A model generated the notes under the pieces. The model saw nothing but the letters and a program-made list of their open reading frames with translations, did not search any database and was not told the origin of the DNA. 16,811 bases of DNA from CAYREV01 sp964423345 (GTDB lineage: Bacteria > Bacteroidota > Rhodothermia > Balneolales > Balneolaceae): NCBI GenBank assembly GCA_964423345.1, contig CAYREV010000038.1, forward strand, positions 1-16,811. Reading direction: 5' to 3'. This document shows, piece after piece, positions 1 through 6,965 of the stretch (positions are counted from its first letter, which is position 1; each line of letters starts with the position of its first letter). The position numbers and the translations under genes were made by a program.

Positions 1-12
1 CTCTCTTTTATT

Positions 13-50
13 TTAATGGTACCAAAGCAATCGGATAGGGGTACCATTAA
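13..50. repeat. Perfect 11-bp inverted repeat with 16-nt spacer
   Basis: The left arm TTAATGGTACC (13-23) is the exact reverse complement of the right arm GGTACCATTAA (40-50). Each arm contains the palindrome GGTACC, and the two copies start 22 bp apart, close to two helical turns. No T-run follows on either strand, so an intrinsic terminator is unlikely. A dimeric-regulator operator, or a structured end of a transcript from a gene beyond the left edge, is possible. The dyad is certain from the sequence; its function is unknown. Confidence 0.6.
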
Positions 51-213
51 GTCAACCAAATAAAAATATTGTAACAATTCTGATAATCATGAAGGAAAAT
101 GAGTCACAGGTTGGTGAATAGCACACGAATATAGCGGGCGGCGTGACTAAACCCAGAATTGCCTTTTTGTTATTTGCAAGAAATGTTAGAGCGTTGAAAT
201 ATTTAGAGAGATG

Positions 214-246
214 TTGGATCATTTATGCACAGGGACGTTATATTTC
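214..246 (+). promoter_or_regulatory. Candidate promoter of the yjbQ-type gene
   Basis: A TTGGAT element (214-219) is followed after 19 nt by TATATT (239-244). The second element continues as TATATTTC, which fits the bacteroidete -7 consensus TAnnTTTG at seven of eight positions. The predicted transcript would start near 252, giving a leader of about 30 nt before the ATG at 284. This is the best promoter-like pair seen in the 283 nt upstream of the gene. No start-site data support it and the spacing is longer than ideal for a sigma-70 type promoter. Confidence 0.3.
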
Positions 247-283
247 AAGCAATATCAAGACTAATCCCTAAACTTTAAGTGCG

Positions 284-703
284 ATGTGGCATCAAAAGCA
301 GATCACCCTCTCCCCCAAGTCACGGGGCTACCATATTATCACCGATGAAATTACAGGGAACGTCCCCGAAATAGAACAAATTTCCACCGGCCTGGCCCAT
401 ATATTTATCCTGCATACCAGCGCCAGCCTGACCATCAATGAGAATGCCGACCCATCGGTACGGCGGGATTTCAAGGCCCACTTCAAGCGGATGGTGCCGG
501 AAGACACCTCCCTCTATGAGCATACCCTGGAGGGGCCCGACGACATGACCTCGCATATTAAAAGCTCCCTGCTGGGGCATTCCCTTAGCATTCCCATTAC
601 AGACGGGGCGCTTAAGCTGGGAACCTGGCAGGGGATCTACCTCTGCGAGCACCGCAACAACGGCGGGAGCCGAAAGCTGGTAGTGACCCTGCACGGGGAA
701 TAG
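284..703 (+). CDS. yjbQ: YjbQ/UPF0047 family protein (secondary thiamine-phosphate synthase family)
   Basis: This 139-residue protein has the full length usual for the YjbQ/UPF0047 family. Visible landmarks are HTSASLTINENADPSV (44-59), the DDMTSHIKSSLLGHS block (86-100), and the family signature running from SIPITDG (102-108) to LGTWQGIYL (112-120). Members are small trimeric beta-rich enzymes; the E. coli protein shows weak thiamine-phosphate synthase activity, but the main physiological role is unsettled. The start is the ATG at 284, because no in-frame alternative gives a better N-terminus; no Shine-Dalgarno sequence precedes it. It stands alone on the plus strand, convergent with the tRNA-Ser unit, and no clear terminator follows on its own strand. 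The family call is firm; the biochemical role in this organism is not. Confidence 0.92.
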   Translation: MWHQKQITLSPKSRGYHIITDEITGNVPEIEQISTGLAHIFILHTSASLTINENADPSVRRDFKAHFKRMVPEDTSLYEHTLEGPDDMTSHIKSSLLGHSLSIPITDGALKLGTWQGIYLCEHRNNGGSRKLVVTLHGE

Positions 704-746
704 GGACAGGCTTCTCACCCCTCCCGTTTGAAAAAGAATACGGTGA

Positions 747-784
747 AATAAAAAAGGCATAACCAGAATATCTGATCATGCCTT
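747..784 (-). terminator. Intrinsic terminator of the tRNA-Ser transcript
   Basis: Read on the minus strand, a 13-bp stem (arms at 784-772 and 766-754, with two G-U pairs) closes a 5-nt AUAUU loop. It is followed by TTTTATTT (754-747 side). It lies 5 nt beyond the tRNA 3' end, where a terminator of the tRNA transcript is expected. On the plus strand the same stem is not followed by a T-run, so it probably does not terminate the yjbQ transcript efficiently. Confidence 0.82.
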
Positions 785-788
785 AATG

Positions 789-877
789 CGGAGAGGGAGG
801 GATTCGAACCCTCGATACCCTGTTTAGGGTATACTCCCTTAGCAGGGGAGCGCTTTCGACCGCTCAGCCACCTCTCC
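789..877 (-). tRNA. tRNA-Ser (anticodon GCU)
   Basis: The minus strand folds into a complete class II tRNA of 89 nt. The acceptor stem is GGAGAGG (877-871) with CCTCTCC (796-790), and the discriminator is G at 789. The anticodon loop is CTGCTAA within a CTCCC/GGGAG stem, giving anticodon GCT at 843-841, which reads AGC and AGU serine codons. A long variable arm with ATACCC/GGGTAT pairing, and the G discriminator, are typical of serine tRNAs. The T-arm is GAGGG-TTCGAAT-CCCTC. The 3' CCA is not encoded, so it must be added by CCA-transferase. Confidence 0.97.
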
Positions 878-890
878 AGGGAAGACGCCT

Positions 891-919
891 AATATAAGCT
901 CACAGGAATTTGATATCAA
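891..919 (-). promoter_or_regulatory. Promoter of tRNA-Ser
   Basis: On the minus strand TTGATA (919-914) and TATATT (896-891) are separated by exactly 17 nt, which closely matches the sigma-70 consensus. The downstream element reads TATATTAG, also close to the bacteroidete TAnnTTTG motif. It places the transcription start a few nucleotides before the tRNA 5' end at 877. It suggests that the tRNA is transcribed independently of the upstream hpt operon, although read-through from hpt is possible because no convincing terminator lies between. Confidence 0.6.
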
Positions 920-946
920 TGAAAAATACAAAAAAAGAAGGGGCCC

Positions 947-1504
947 CTAGTCGTTGTCCAGGATATAGATCTGGGCCAGGTTGCGCCCCTCCTGTGCGAA
1001 GTCGAGTCCGTACCCCAGAACAAACAAGGAGGGGATTTCAAAGCCCACATAATCCAGCTGAACGTCATGGTGCGTGGCTTCTTTTTTGTGCAGCAGGGTT
1101 ACCGTGGCAATAGAAGCCGGATCCTTCTTCTGAAGCTTATCCACCAGGTATTTCATGGAGAGGCCGGTATCTACAATATCCTCCACCAGTATCACATGCC
1201 GGCCCTCAATATCGGCGTCGATATCCTTGAGGTCCGTCACCTGCCCCGACGATACTTTCTCGTCTCCATAGCTGCTCAGCTTGAGGAAATCCACTTCGCA
1301 GGGGCCCTCCACATGCCGCATCAGGTCGGAAAGAAAAACGAATGCCCCGTTGAGGACCCCCACAAATATAGGATGGCGATCGCGGTAGTCTTCGCGTATC
1401 TGTTGCCCCAATTCAGCAACCCGCTCGGCAATTTCCTGTTCTGTTAGGTAAATGCTGAAGGTATCCCCGTTGCAGGAAACGGTTTCAGGTTTGTAATGCG
1501 ACAT
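947..1504 (-). CDS. hpt: Hypoxanthine phosphoribosyltransferase
   Basis: The protein transfers ribose-5-phosphate from PRPP to hypoxanthine or guanine in cytosolic purine salvage. Using the ATG at 1504 it has 185 residues, normal for the bacterial family. Landmarks are LNGAF (51-55), the flexible-loop motif SSYGDE (77-82), the PRPP-binding loop VILVEDIVDTGLS (104-116), and the C-terminal purine-pocket segment YVGFEIP followed by GYGLDFAQEGRNL (163-175). A TTG codon at 1513 would add three residues and overlap the tilS stop, so the ATG 5 nt after that stop is preferred. It is the last protein gene of the minus-strand operon. Adjacency of tilS and hpt is seen in many bacteria, often with ftsH next; here a tRNA-Ser unit follows instead. 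The family is clear; preference for hypoxanthine over guanine is not readable. Confidence 0.95.
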   Translation of the reverse strand: MSHYKPETVSCNGDTFSIYLTEQEIAERVAELGQQIREDYRDRHPIFVGVLNGAFVFLSDLMRHVEGPCEVDFLKLSSYGDEKVSSGQVTDLKDIDADIEGRHVILVEDIVDTGLSMKYLVDKLQKKDPASIATVTLLHKKEATHHDVQLDYVGFEIPSLFVLGYGLDFAQEGRNLAQIYILDND

Positions 1505-1509
1505 AAATC

Positions 1510-2892
1510 TCAATTGTGCTTGATGGTTAAGCTTTTCCGGGTCTCCGCATCACATTTATACCGTTCCGATATAGTGCCCGGAGGAACCCGCTTTTCAATT
1601 GGCGGAAATATAACGGCACAAATGGTTTCATCAAAAGTTTCCAGAACAAAAGCTTTACCCTTGTAGGAAGCACTTATTTTCCTGTTGGTCAGGTGGTCTG
1701 CCACCTTCTGGTGCCCCTCCATCCCCAATGGCTGAAACCGGTCGCCCCTCTTCCATCGCCTGAGGGTTAGCGGCCATTCCAACCGGGATGCATCAAGGTA
1801 GAGGCACTCCTCAAAATCCGGGTCCTCAAATTGCTCAATGGAAAAGGCGAGATCGTCCACCGCAAACGGCTGCCCCGCAAGCTCCTCCCTGCTGAATGTC
1901 AAAAGGGCCGGCGAGTCGGCCTGTTCATATACAATTTTGAACCACTCCCGGTCTCTCATCAGGGAATAATTTTCGGTGAGCTGAATACTCTTTCCGGTCT
2001 GCAGGGAGTGCAGCTCATCAACCTGTGAAAGGGCGTCGTGGGTGACGGAGATCCCGGGCTCCATCTCTTTCAGCCGGTGCAGCAGCAGGGCTTTGGCCAG
2101 GCTCTTCTCCATCTTCAGAAACGGCTCCCGCGCAATCCGGTTCTTCGGGCCGGTCAGCTCTTCCCTGATCCAATCCAGGGCTTTAGAAAAGAGGTCCGCC
2201 TGCTCCGGAAGACGCAATACATTTTCTTCCCAGCCGGGGAAGTGCTGCTCCAGGCCGTCGAGCCATTCGTTGCGGAGGAAATTACGGGCAAATTCGGACG
2301 ACAAATTGCTTTGGTCGGTTCTATAGGGAATGCCCTGCTCTTCGGCATAGTGTTCGATCTCCTTGCGCGAGGATCCCAGCAGGGGACGGAGCACCTCCCC
2401 GTCCCACACCTGCATGGCCGACCAGCTTTCGAGCCCCGCACCCCGAAACAGCTTTTGAAGGATGGTCTCGATCTGGTCGTCACGGTGATGGGCTACCGCA
2501 ATACCCCCGGCTTCATATTCAGCCATATACTTCTGAAAAATCCGGTATCGGACCTCCCTTGCCCACTGCTGGAAATTTCCCTCCACCCCTCCTGTGGCCT
2601 CAACCTCTTCCACATGGCACTCAAGGCCCCATTCGGAAGCCGTCCGCCGCACCAGTTCCGCATCTTTGTCCGATGCTTCTCCTCTTTTCCCGTAATTAAT
2701 ATGGATGGCAACCGCAGGCAGCCCCAGGCGGCAGAAGGCATGCATCATGCACATGGAATCGATTCCCCCGCTAACGGCCAGTACAAAGAGAGGGATATCC
2801 TCCTCAAAATAGGTTTTCAGCACCGACTTCAGGCGCTCCTCAATCGGCAATAATCCTGATTTGTTCATATGAGTATCTTTCAAGTGATGCAT
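1510..2892 (-). CDS. tilS: tRNA(Ile)-lysidine synthase
   Basis: TilS uses ATP to attach lysine to C34 of tRNA-Ile(CAU), creating lysidine so that AUA codons are read as isoleucine; it is normally essential. The 460-residue protein shows the N-type ATP-pyrophosphatase loop SGGIDS (41-46), the VAHHRDDQIETILQKLFRG segment (133-151), LRPLLGSSRKEIEHYAEEQG (168-187), and the family motif in which ARNFLRN (202-208) precedes the middle domain. The C-terminal TilS domain is recognisable from RRWKRGDRFQPLGM and the KVADHLTNRKIS stretch. The ATG at 2892 gives the longest form; an ATG at 2868 would remove eight residues and cannot be excluded. Either start overlaps the 3' end of birA (by 53 or 29 nt), which suggests translational coupling. 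The hpt start follows the stop by 5 nt. Confidence 0.95.
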   Translation of the reverse strand: MHHLKDTHMNKSGLLPIEERLKSVLKTYFEEDIPLFVLAVSGGIDSMCMMHAFCRLGLPAVAIHINYGKRGEASDKDAELVRRTASEWGLECHVEEVEATGGVEGNFQQWAREVRYRIFQKYMAEYEAGGIAVAHHRDDQIETILQKLFRGAGLESWSAMQVWDGEVLRPLLGSSRKEIEHYAEEQGIPYRTDQSNLSSEFARNFLRNEWLDGLEQHFPGWEENVLRLPEQADLFSKALDWIREELTGPKNRIAREPFLKMEKSLAKALLLHRLKEMEPGISVTHDALSQVDELHSLQTGKSIQLTENYSLMRDREWFKIVYEQADSPALLTFSREELAGQPFAVDDLAFSIEQFEDPDFEECLYLDASRLEWPLTLRRWKRGDRFQPLGMEGHQKVADHLTNRKISASYKGKAFVLETFDETICAVIFPPIEKRVPPGTISERYKCDAETRKSLTIKHN

Positions 2893-3622
2893 CTTCTTTT
2901 AACATAACCAGCTCTCCCCTCCCGTTCACCCCGATGAATTTGGCCTTCTCATCCGAGACGTTCCCGTCAATGGAAAGGCGGACCCAATTTCCATATCCCA
3001 GCAGCTTCTGATTGATCTGCTTGAGCTGCTGTATATCCTGTTTCAGCCAGCGCCGGTATTCATGCTCGATGCGCCCCAGCAGCTCCGCCAAAAACACCTC
3101 CCGGTCTACCTCCCTGTCGGCCGACAGCTTCAGCGAGGTAGCCTTGTCGCCCAGGGTATCGCTAAACTCATCCTGGTTGATATTCAAGCCAATACCAATC
3201 AGCAGCCGGTCCAGCTTGTTGCCGCTGAAGGTGGTCTCCGTCAGCAATCCTCCCGCCTTTTTATCACCTATATACACATCGTTCGGCCACTTTATGCACG
3301 CATCCAATCCGGTGCTTTCCTCAACCTGTTCGACAACTGCCATGGCGCAGGCCAGCGTCAGCACATGGTATCTTCCGATAACCATCGGCTTGAACAGCAG
3401 CGTAAAGGTAAGGTTCCGGCCGGGTTTCGACTCCCAGTTCTTCTCGTACTGTCCCCTGCCCTCAGTCTGATAATCGGTGAGGCAGAGCAGCCCGTGGCTG
3501 ATCTCGTCGGAGGCGAGGTTCTTCAGGTAGGAATTGGTCGAGTCAAGCTCCTCGAAGAACTTCACACTTTGCCCGAGCCACCGTGTGGTAAGGCGCTTGT
3601 TAAATTTTTTGAGGTCAAACAA
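2840..3622 (-). CDS. birA: Biotin--[acetyl-CoA-carboxylase] ligase, non-repressor type
   Basis: This enzyme makes biotinyl-AMP and transfers biotin to the carrier lysine of biotin-dependent carboxylases in the cytosol. Motifs are STNSYLK (28-34), GRGQ (55-58, the biotin/ATP loop that is GRGR in E. coli), KWPNDVYIGDKKAGGLL (111-127), and a small C-terminal SH3-like domain at about 208-258. At 260 residues it lacks the N-terminal winged-helix domain, so it should be an enzyme only and not a biotin operon repressor. The frame has no ATG near the N-terminus. The TTG at 3622 is the most upstream start after an in-frame stop at 3649-3647, and the first methionine codon is too far inside. A GTG at about codon 20 would be the alternative. 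It overlaps tilS at its 3' end and starts 34 nt after the stop of the phosphosugar isomerase gene. Confidence 0.93.
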   Translation of the reverse strand: MFDLKKFNKRLTTRWLGQSVKFFEELDSTNSYLKNLASDEISHGLLCLTDYQTEGRGQYEKNWESKPGRNLTFTLLFKPMVIGRYHVLTLACAMAVVEQVEESTGLDACIKWPNDVYIGDKKAGGLLTETTFSGNKLDRLLIGIGLNINQDEFSDTLGDKATSLKLSADREVDREVFLAELLGRIEHEYRRWLKQDIQQLKQINQKLLGYGNWVRLSIDGNVSDEKAKFIGVNGRGELVMLKEDASLERYSYEQIRIIAD

Positions 3623-3656
3623 AACCCGGGCTTCTGATTGCTGTTGCTATTAGGTA

Positions 3657-4709
3657 CTACTCTTCTGCAAGACGGCTTTTAAGAAGGTCGATCTTGGCAA
3701 TGGGCGTAGGATCCACCCCATTGAGCATCGCCAGGTAAAAACTGGTCCAGTCGGCCAGCTGTATGAGCGAGAAGAGGCGGGTCAGCCTGCTCTCTCCCTT
3801 TGAAGTCAGCAGATGAATGGAAGACGCCTGGTCTTCAATAAGGTCCTTGACGATCTGCATACGTTTTTGAACACGGGAGTTGTCCTCCCGGTCATACAGC
3901 ATGATTACCGATAGCCGGCCGGTAAGGTGTACAATCTGTTCCCACCCTACGATTTCATTATGATTCATCTCGGGCAGCGTATTTCCGTAGGCGAGGGTCT
4001 TGGCATTTTCCTCAAACTGCCCCCTCCACCGCAGGTTTACCGGTTCCAGGACGGTGCTGTCGGAATAGACGACGGGAAGCGTCTCGGCCAGATCGGAGGC
4101 CAGCGAGAGAGCTTCGTTGTCTGAAATATCAGAAAGCATTTCCCCCTGCTCCGACAACAGCGCTTCGGTCTCCAGCAAGGCTTCATCACCTTCATCAAGG
4201 TATCCCAGGTATTGAAAAATCCTGAACAGCGGCACGAAGCTGTATCCCAGGGCTGTCCGCGGCGGCATGCCCCCCGGAATCTTCACATAGTCAAACCCCT
4301 CTTTTGTAGCCGTAACCAGCAGTTCTCCCCCGGAAGTCACGGCAATCACCTGGGCCCCCTGTTCGCGGGCCTGGCTGAGGGCGGACAGGGTTTCCTCGGT
4401 ATTGCCGGAAAAGCTACAGGCGATAAAGAGGGTATGCTCATCGACCCATTCCGGTATGTTGTAATGCCGCACCACCTGCACCGGGTGGGGACAGCTACGG
4501 TAGCTGTATGAACGAATGAGGTCGGCCCCTATGGCAGATCCCCCCATCCCGGCAAGGCAGACGCCGGAAATGCGCTCTTTCTCTACCGATAGATCCAGGT
4601 CTTCGGTCATTTTAACGGCCTCTGTCCATTGGTTGGGGAAACCGGCCACCAGCTCCCACATGTTCTGGGTGTCAATTGTATTGATCTGTTCTCGTGTAAG
4701 CTTTTGCAT
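3657..4709 (-). CDS. Bifunctional phosphoglucose/phosphomannose isomerase
   Basis: Members of this family (TIGR02128-like, SIS fold) interconvert glucose-6-phosphate or mannose-6-phosphate with fructose-6-phosphate, replacing classical Pgi and ManA. The 350-residue protein has two SIS halves. Visible landmarks are GMGGSAIGADLI (54-65), CSFSGNTEETLSA (98-110), IPGGMPPRTALGY (144-156), LRWRGQFEENAK (226-237), the catalytic-region MNHNE (248-252), and the C-terminal DPTPIAKIDLLK (333-344). Its ATG lies one base after the ptsI stop, so the two are almost certainly co-transcribed and coupled. Mannose-6-phosphate made here could feed GDP-mannose synthesis for the glycan genes at the right of the window; that link is an inference. 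The dual-specificity call rests on family membership; activity on both sugars has not been shown here. Confidence 0.9.
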   Translation of the reverse strand: MQKLTREQINTIDTQNMWELVAGFPNQWTEAVKMTEDLDLSVEKERISGVCLAGMGGSAIGADLIRSYSYRSCPHPVQVVRHYNIPEWVDEHTLFIACSFSGNTEETLSALSQAREQGAQVIAVTSGGELLVTATKEGFDYVKIPGGMPPRTALGYSFVPLFRIFQYLGYLDEGDEALLETEALLSEQGEMLSDISDNEALSLASDLAETLPVVYSDSTVLEPVNLRWRGQFEENAKTLAYGNTLPEMNHNEIVGWEQIVHLTGRLSVIMLYDREDNSRVQKRMQIVKDLIEDQASSIHLLTSKGESRLTRLFSLIQLADWTSFYLAMLNGVDPTPIAKIDLLKSRLAEE

Positions 4710-4710
4710 C

Positions 4711-6447
4711 CTAGTTATTTGTCCATTGGTTAAATAAATGATCTACTTCCGTCAAACTGCTGCAGTCGAGTACCTTTCCGGCCAACTTCCTCATCTCTTC
4801 CAACGGCCGTTTTACCAGCAACTCTTTCACATGCGGTATGCGCGACGGCATCATGCTCAGGTCGCTGATACCCATACCCAGCAGGCAGGCCGATGAAACG
4901 GGGTCGGAGGCGAGTTCGCCGCACAAAGCCACCTTTTTACCATGCGACTCGGCCGCTTCGACCGATTGCCTGATCAGTTTCCAGATGGCGGGGTGACGCT
5001 GGTCATAAAGATGGGATATGCGTCCGTTGCCCCGGTCAACCGCCAGGGTATACTGGGCCAGGTCGTTGGTGCCTATGCTCAAAAAGTCTACCAGGGAGAT
5101 AAACCTATCGGCCAACAGCGCCACACTGGGCACTTCAACCATGATACCGATATCTACATCCGGGTCTATATCCTTACCCTCCCTTTGCAGTTTCTCCTGT
5201 ATGGAATCGATCTCGCTTTTTACTTCCTGGACCTCTTCAACCGCAGTGACCATCGGTATCAGTATGCTCACCCTGCCGGGATAGTTGCCGGCCACCGTCA
5301 ATATAGCTTCAAGCTGGTCTCGAAACAGCGAACGCTCATCAAGGAGCATCCTTAAACCCCTCCATCCGAGAAATGGATTATCTTCCTCATTAAGGTCGGC
5401 AATGATCTTATCTCCCCCCGCATCAAACAGCCTGATCGTAACGGGATGACTGCCCGTTCCCTGGAGGATGGTACTGTAAAAGGACTCCTGCTGCCGGATA
5501 TCCTGAAAATGCTCACGTTCCAGGTAGATCGATTCGGCCCGGAGCAGCCCAATGCCTTTCGCCCCCACCTTTTCCGCCTGCTGCAACTCCTCGGCGAACT
5601 CAATATTGGCCCTGAGCTCAAAGGGATGTCCGTCTGAAGTGACCGCTTCATCCGAAATCACTTTATATACCCTGTTCAGTTCCTTGCGCTCCTGCCTTAT
5701 GCGCTGCTTATATCTTTTGACGGTTTTCTCTTCCGGGCATATCACCACCTCACCCGACTTGCCGTCTACAGCAACCTTGCAGCCATTCGGCACCTGGCCG
5801 GTTGCCCCCTCGACCCCCACAATAGTGGGCAGTCCGACCGAACGGGCTATGATGGTTGCATGCGAGGTGGTCCCCCCTCCCTCCATGACGATGCCTGCAA
5901 TATCGTTTTTCATCAGGCTGATTACCTGGCGCGGACTCAGGTCTTTGGTCACCACTACGCAGTCGTTCCCGTAGGATTCCGTTTCATTGTGCTCATTGAC
6001 AACCTCCAGAAGCCGGTCCCTCAGGTCGCTGATATCGATTGAACGCTCCCGGAACTGGTCGCTTGTTGAATCGGATATCAGCTTAATGTAAGTATTGAAA
6101 ACCTTTAAAATGGCCAGGTCGACCGAATAAAGCTTATTCTTGATTAGGTTTTCGACCCTGTCTGCCAGGTCCGGGTCGTTGATCATTTCAATCTGGGCAT
6201 TAAGGATGTCCCTGGCCTCCCGGTCCACCTCCTCCTCCTTCAGCTGGGTGAGTTCCTCTTCAACTATAGAGCGGCCTTTCTTGAACTCATTGATATGTTC
6301 CAGCACCTGTTCCCGTTGAATGGTTGAGGACTCTACATCAAATTTTTTCTTTTCATACAGCCTTGCAACGCCAATGGCACTACCCGGAGAGGCGGGTGTT
6401 CCCTTGAGTTTAAATTCATTACGGCTTGTATTGACGTTTTCACTCAT
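4711..6447 (-). CDS. ptsI: Phosphoenolpyruvate-protein phosphotransferase (PTS enzyme I)
   Basis: Enzyme I takes phosphate from phosphoenolpyruvate and passes it to HPr. The 578-residue length is typical. The N-terminal HPr-interacting and phosphohistidine domains lead to GGGTTSHATIIARS (190-203), where H196 is the phosphorylated histidine. The C-terminal PEP-binding barrel shows GLLRAES (300-306), FDAGGDKI (341-348), FLGWRGLRMLLDE (359-371), MVEVPSVALLADRF (436-449), FLSIGTNDLAQYTLAVDRGN (455-474), and the proton-donor cysteine in LCGELASDP (C509). The common RTE of the RT-E loop reads RAE here. The start is the ATG at 6447, 11 nt after the ptsH stop. No sugar-specific EII genes are visible, so the local role could be regulatory or the permeases may lie elsewhere. 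Confidence 0.96.
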   Translation of the reverse strand: MSENVNTSRNEFKLKGTPASPGSAIGVARLYEKKKFDVESSTIQREQVLEHINEFKKGRSIVEEELTQLKEEEVDREARDILNAQIEMINDPDLADRVENLIKNKLYSVDLAILKVFNTYIKLISDSTSDQFRERSIDISDLRDRLLEVVNEHNETESYGNDCVVVTKDLSPRQVISLMKNDIAGIVMEGGGTTSHATIIARSVGLPTIVGVEGATGQVPNGCKVAVDGKSGEVVICPEEKTVKRYKQRIRQERKELNRVYKVISDEAVTSDGHPFELRANIEFAEELQQAEKVGAKGIGLLRAESIYLEREHFQDIRQQESFYSTILQGTGSHPVTIRLFDAGGDKIIADLNEEDNPFLGWRGLRMLLDERSLFRDQLEAILTVAGNYPGRVSILIPMVTAVEEVQEVKSEIDSIQEKLQREGKDIDPDVDIGIMVEVPSVALLADRFISLVDFLSIGTNDLAQYTLAVDRGNGRISHLYDQRHPAIWKLIRQSVEAAESHGKKVALCGELASDPVSSACLLGMGISDLSMMPSRIPHVKELLVKRPLEEMRKLAGKVLDCSSLTEVDHLFNQWTNN

Positions 6448-6458
6448 GGTGCATCTTA

Positions 6459-6725
6459 TCAGGATTCAACAAACTCATTTGCAATCAGCTCCGTCACCGC
6501 ATCGGCCAATTCCTTCTCGTCGGGGCCGTCAAACTCCAGCTCCATCTCGGCTCCCTTTTCCGCCGCCAGCGTCATAACTCCCAAAATGCTTTTTCCGTTA
6601 ACACGATAACCGTACATATGGATATGGAATTCCGACTCATATTTTGAGGCCAACTTGACCAGGGCCGCTGCCGGGCGGGCATGCAAGCCGGCTTCGTTAA
6701 CAATCTCAACTTTCTTTTTTATCAT
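6459..6725 (-). CDS. ptsH: Phosphocarrier protein HPr
   Basis: HPr relays phosphate from enzyme I to EIIA proteins. The 88-residue protein matches the family along its length. The active-site histidine is H15 in GLHARPAA (13-20). S46 in NGKSILGV (43-50) is the regulatory serine phosphorylated by HPr kinase/phosphorylase in organisms that have one, and its exact conservation suggests such a kinase is present in this genome, though none is in the window. It is the first gene of the minus-strand operon. An AGGA sits 4 nt before the ATG, one of the few Shine-Dalgarno-like sites here, with somewhat short spacing. ptsI follows after 11 nt. Confidence 0.96.
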   Translation of the reverse strand: MIKKKVEIVNEAGLHARPAAALVKLASKYESEFHIHMYGYRVNGKSILGVMTLAAEKGAEMELEFDGPDEKELADAVTELIANEFVES

Positions 6726-6965
6726 TGGATCCTAAAATTTTTGAAGCCTTAAAATGGCAATATTTGTTACAAGTATCCAGATCGGTTAATGGTTACCGGG
6801 TATTAGTTATTTGGAACTGCCGATTATCCGACATCCGGCCAAAACCGATTTTGAAACTTATTCATTGCCTTGGAGGCTGCCATTCCACCGGTCCTGAAAA
6901 AGTTGCCGATTCCTGAAATGATTTGTTAACTTCACAAACCGAATTTGTAACCTAACTTTACAACG
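6726..6965. promoter_or_regulatory. Divergent intergenic region between ptsH and gatC
   Basis: These 240 nt separate the minus-strand pts operon from plus-strand gatC and must hold promoters for both. On the gatC side, TTG at 6903-6905 is followed after about 21 nt by TAACTTCA, and TAACTTTA lies at 6953-6960. Both resemble the bacteroidete TAnnTTTG element only partly, and the second is so close to the ATG that its transcript would be almost leaderless. No convincing -35/-10 pair was found for ptsH. No hairpin, riboswitch or small gene was recognised. Confidence 0.35.

Noticed and set aside
1..63. Plus-strand frame open from the window edge to a TAA at 61-63
   Set aside because: Only 20 codons, AT-rich, and it crosses the inverted repeat. 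It could be the end of an upstream gene but nothing in it supports coding.
936..955. GGGGCCCC followed by a T-rich run after hpt on the minus strand, as a possible terminator
   Set aside because: The palindrome has no loop, and a fold with a loop leaves only about three pairs. It is too weak to call.
2038..2853. 271-codon plus-strand open frame opposite tilS
   Set aside because: tilS has all its motifs on the minus strand; the antisense translation resembles no family and has no start signal.
6818..6911. Direct repeat TGCCGATT at 6818-6825 and 6904-6911 in the ptsH-gatC gap
   Set aside because: Eight bases repeated twice in 240 nt is not enough to separate from chance, and the flanks do not match well.
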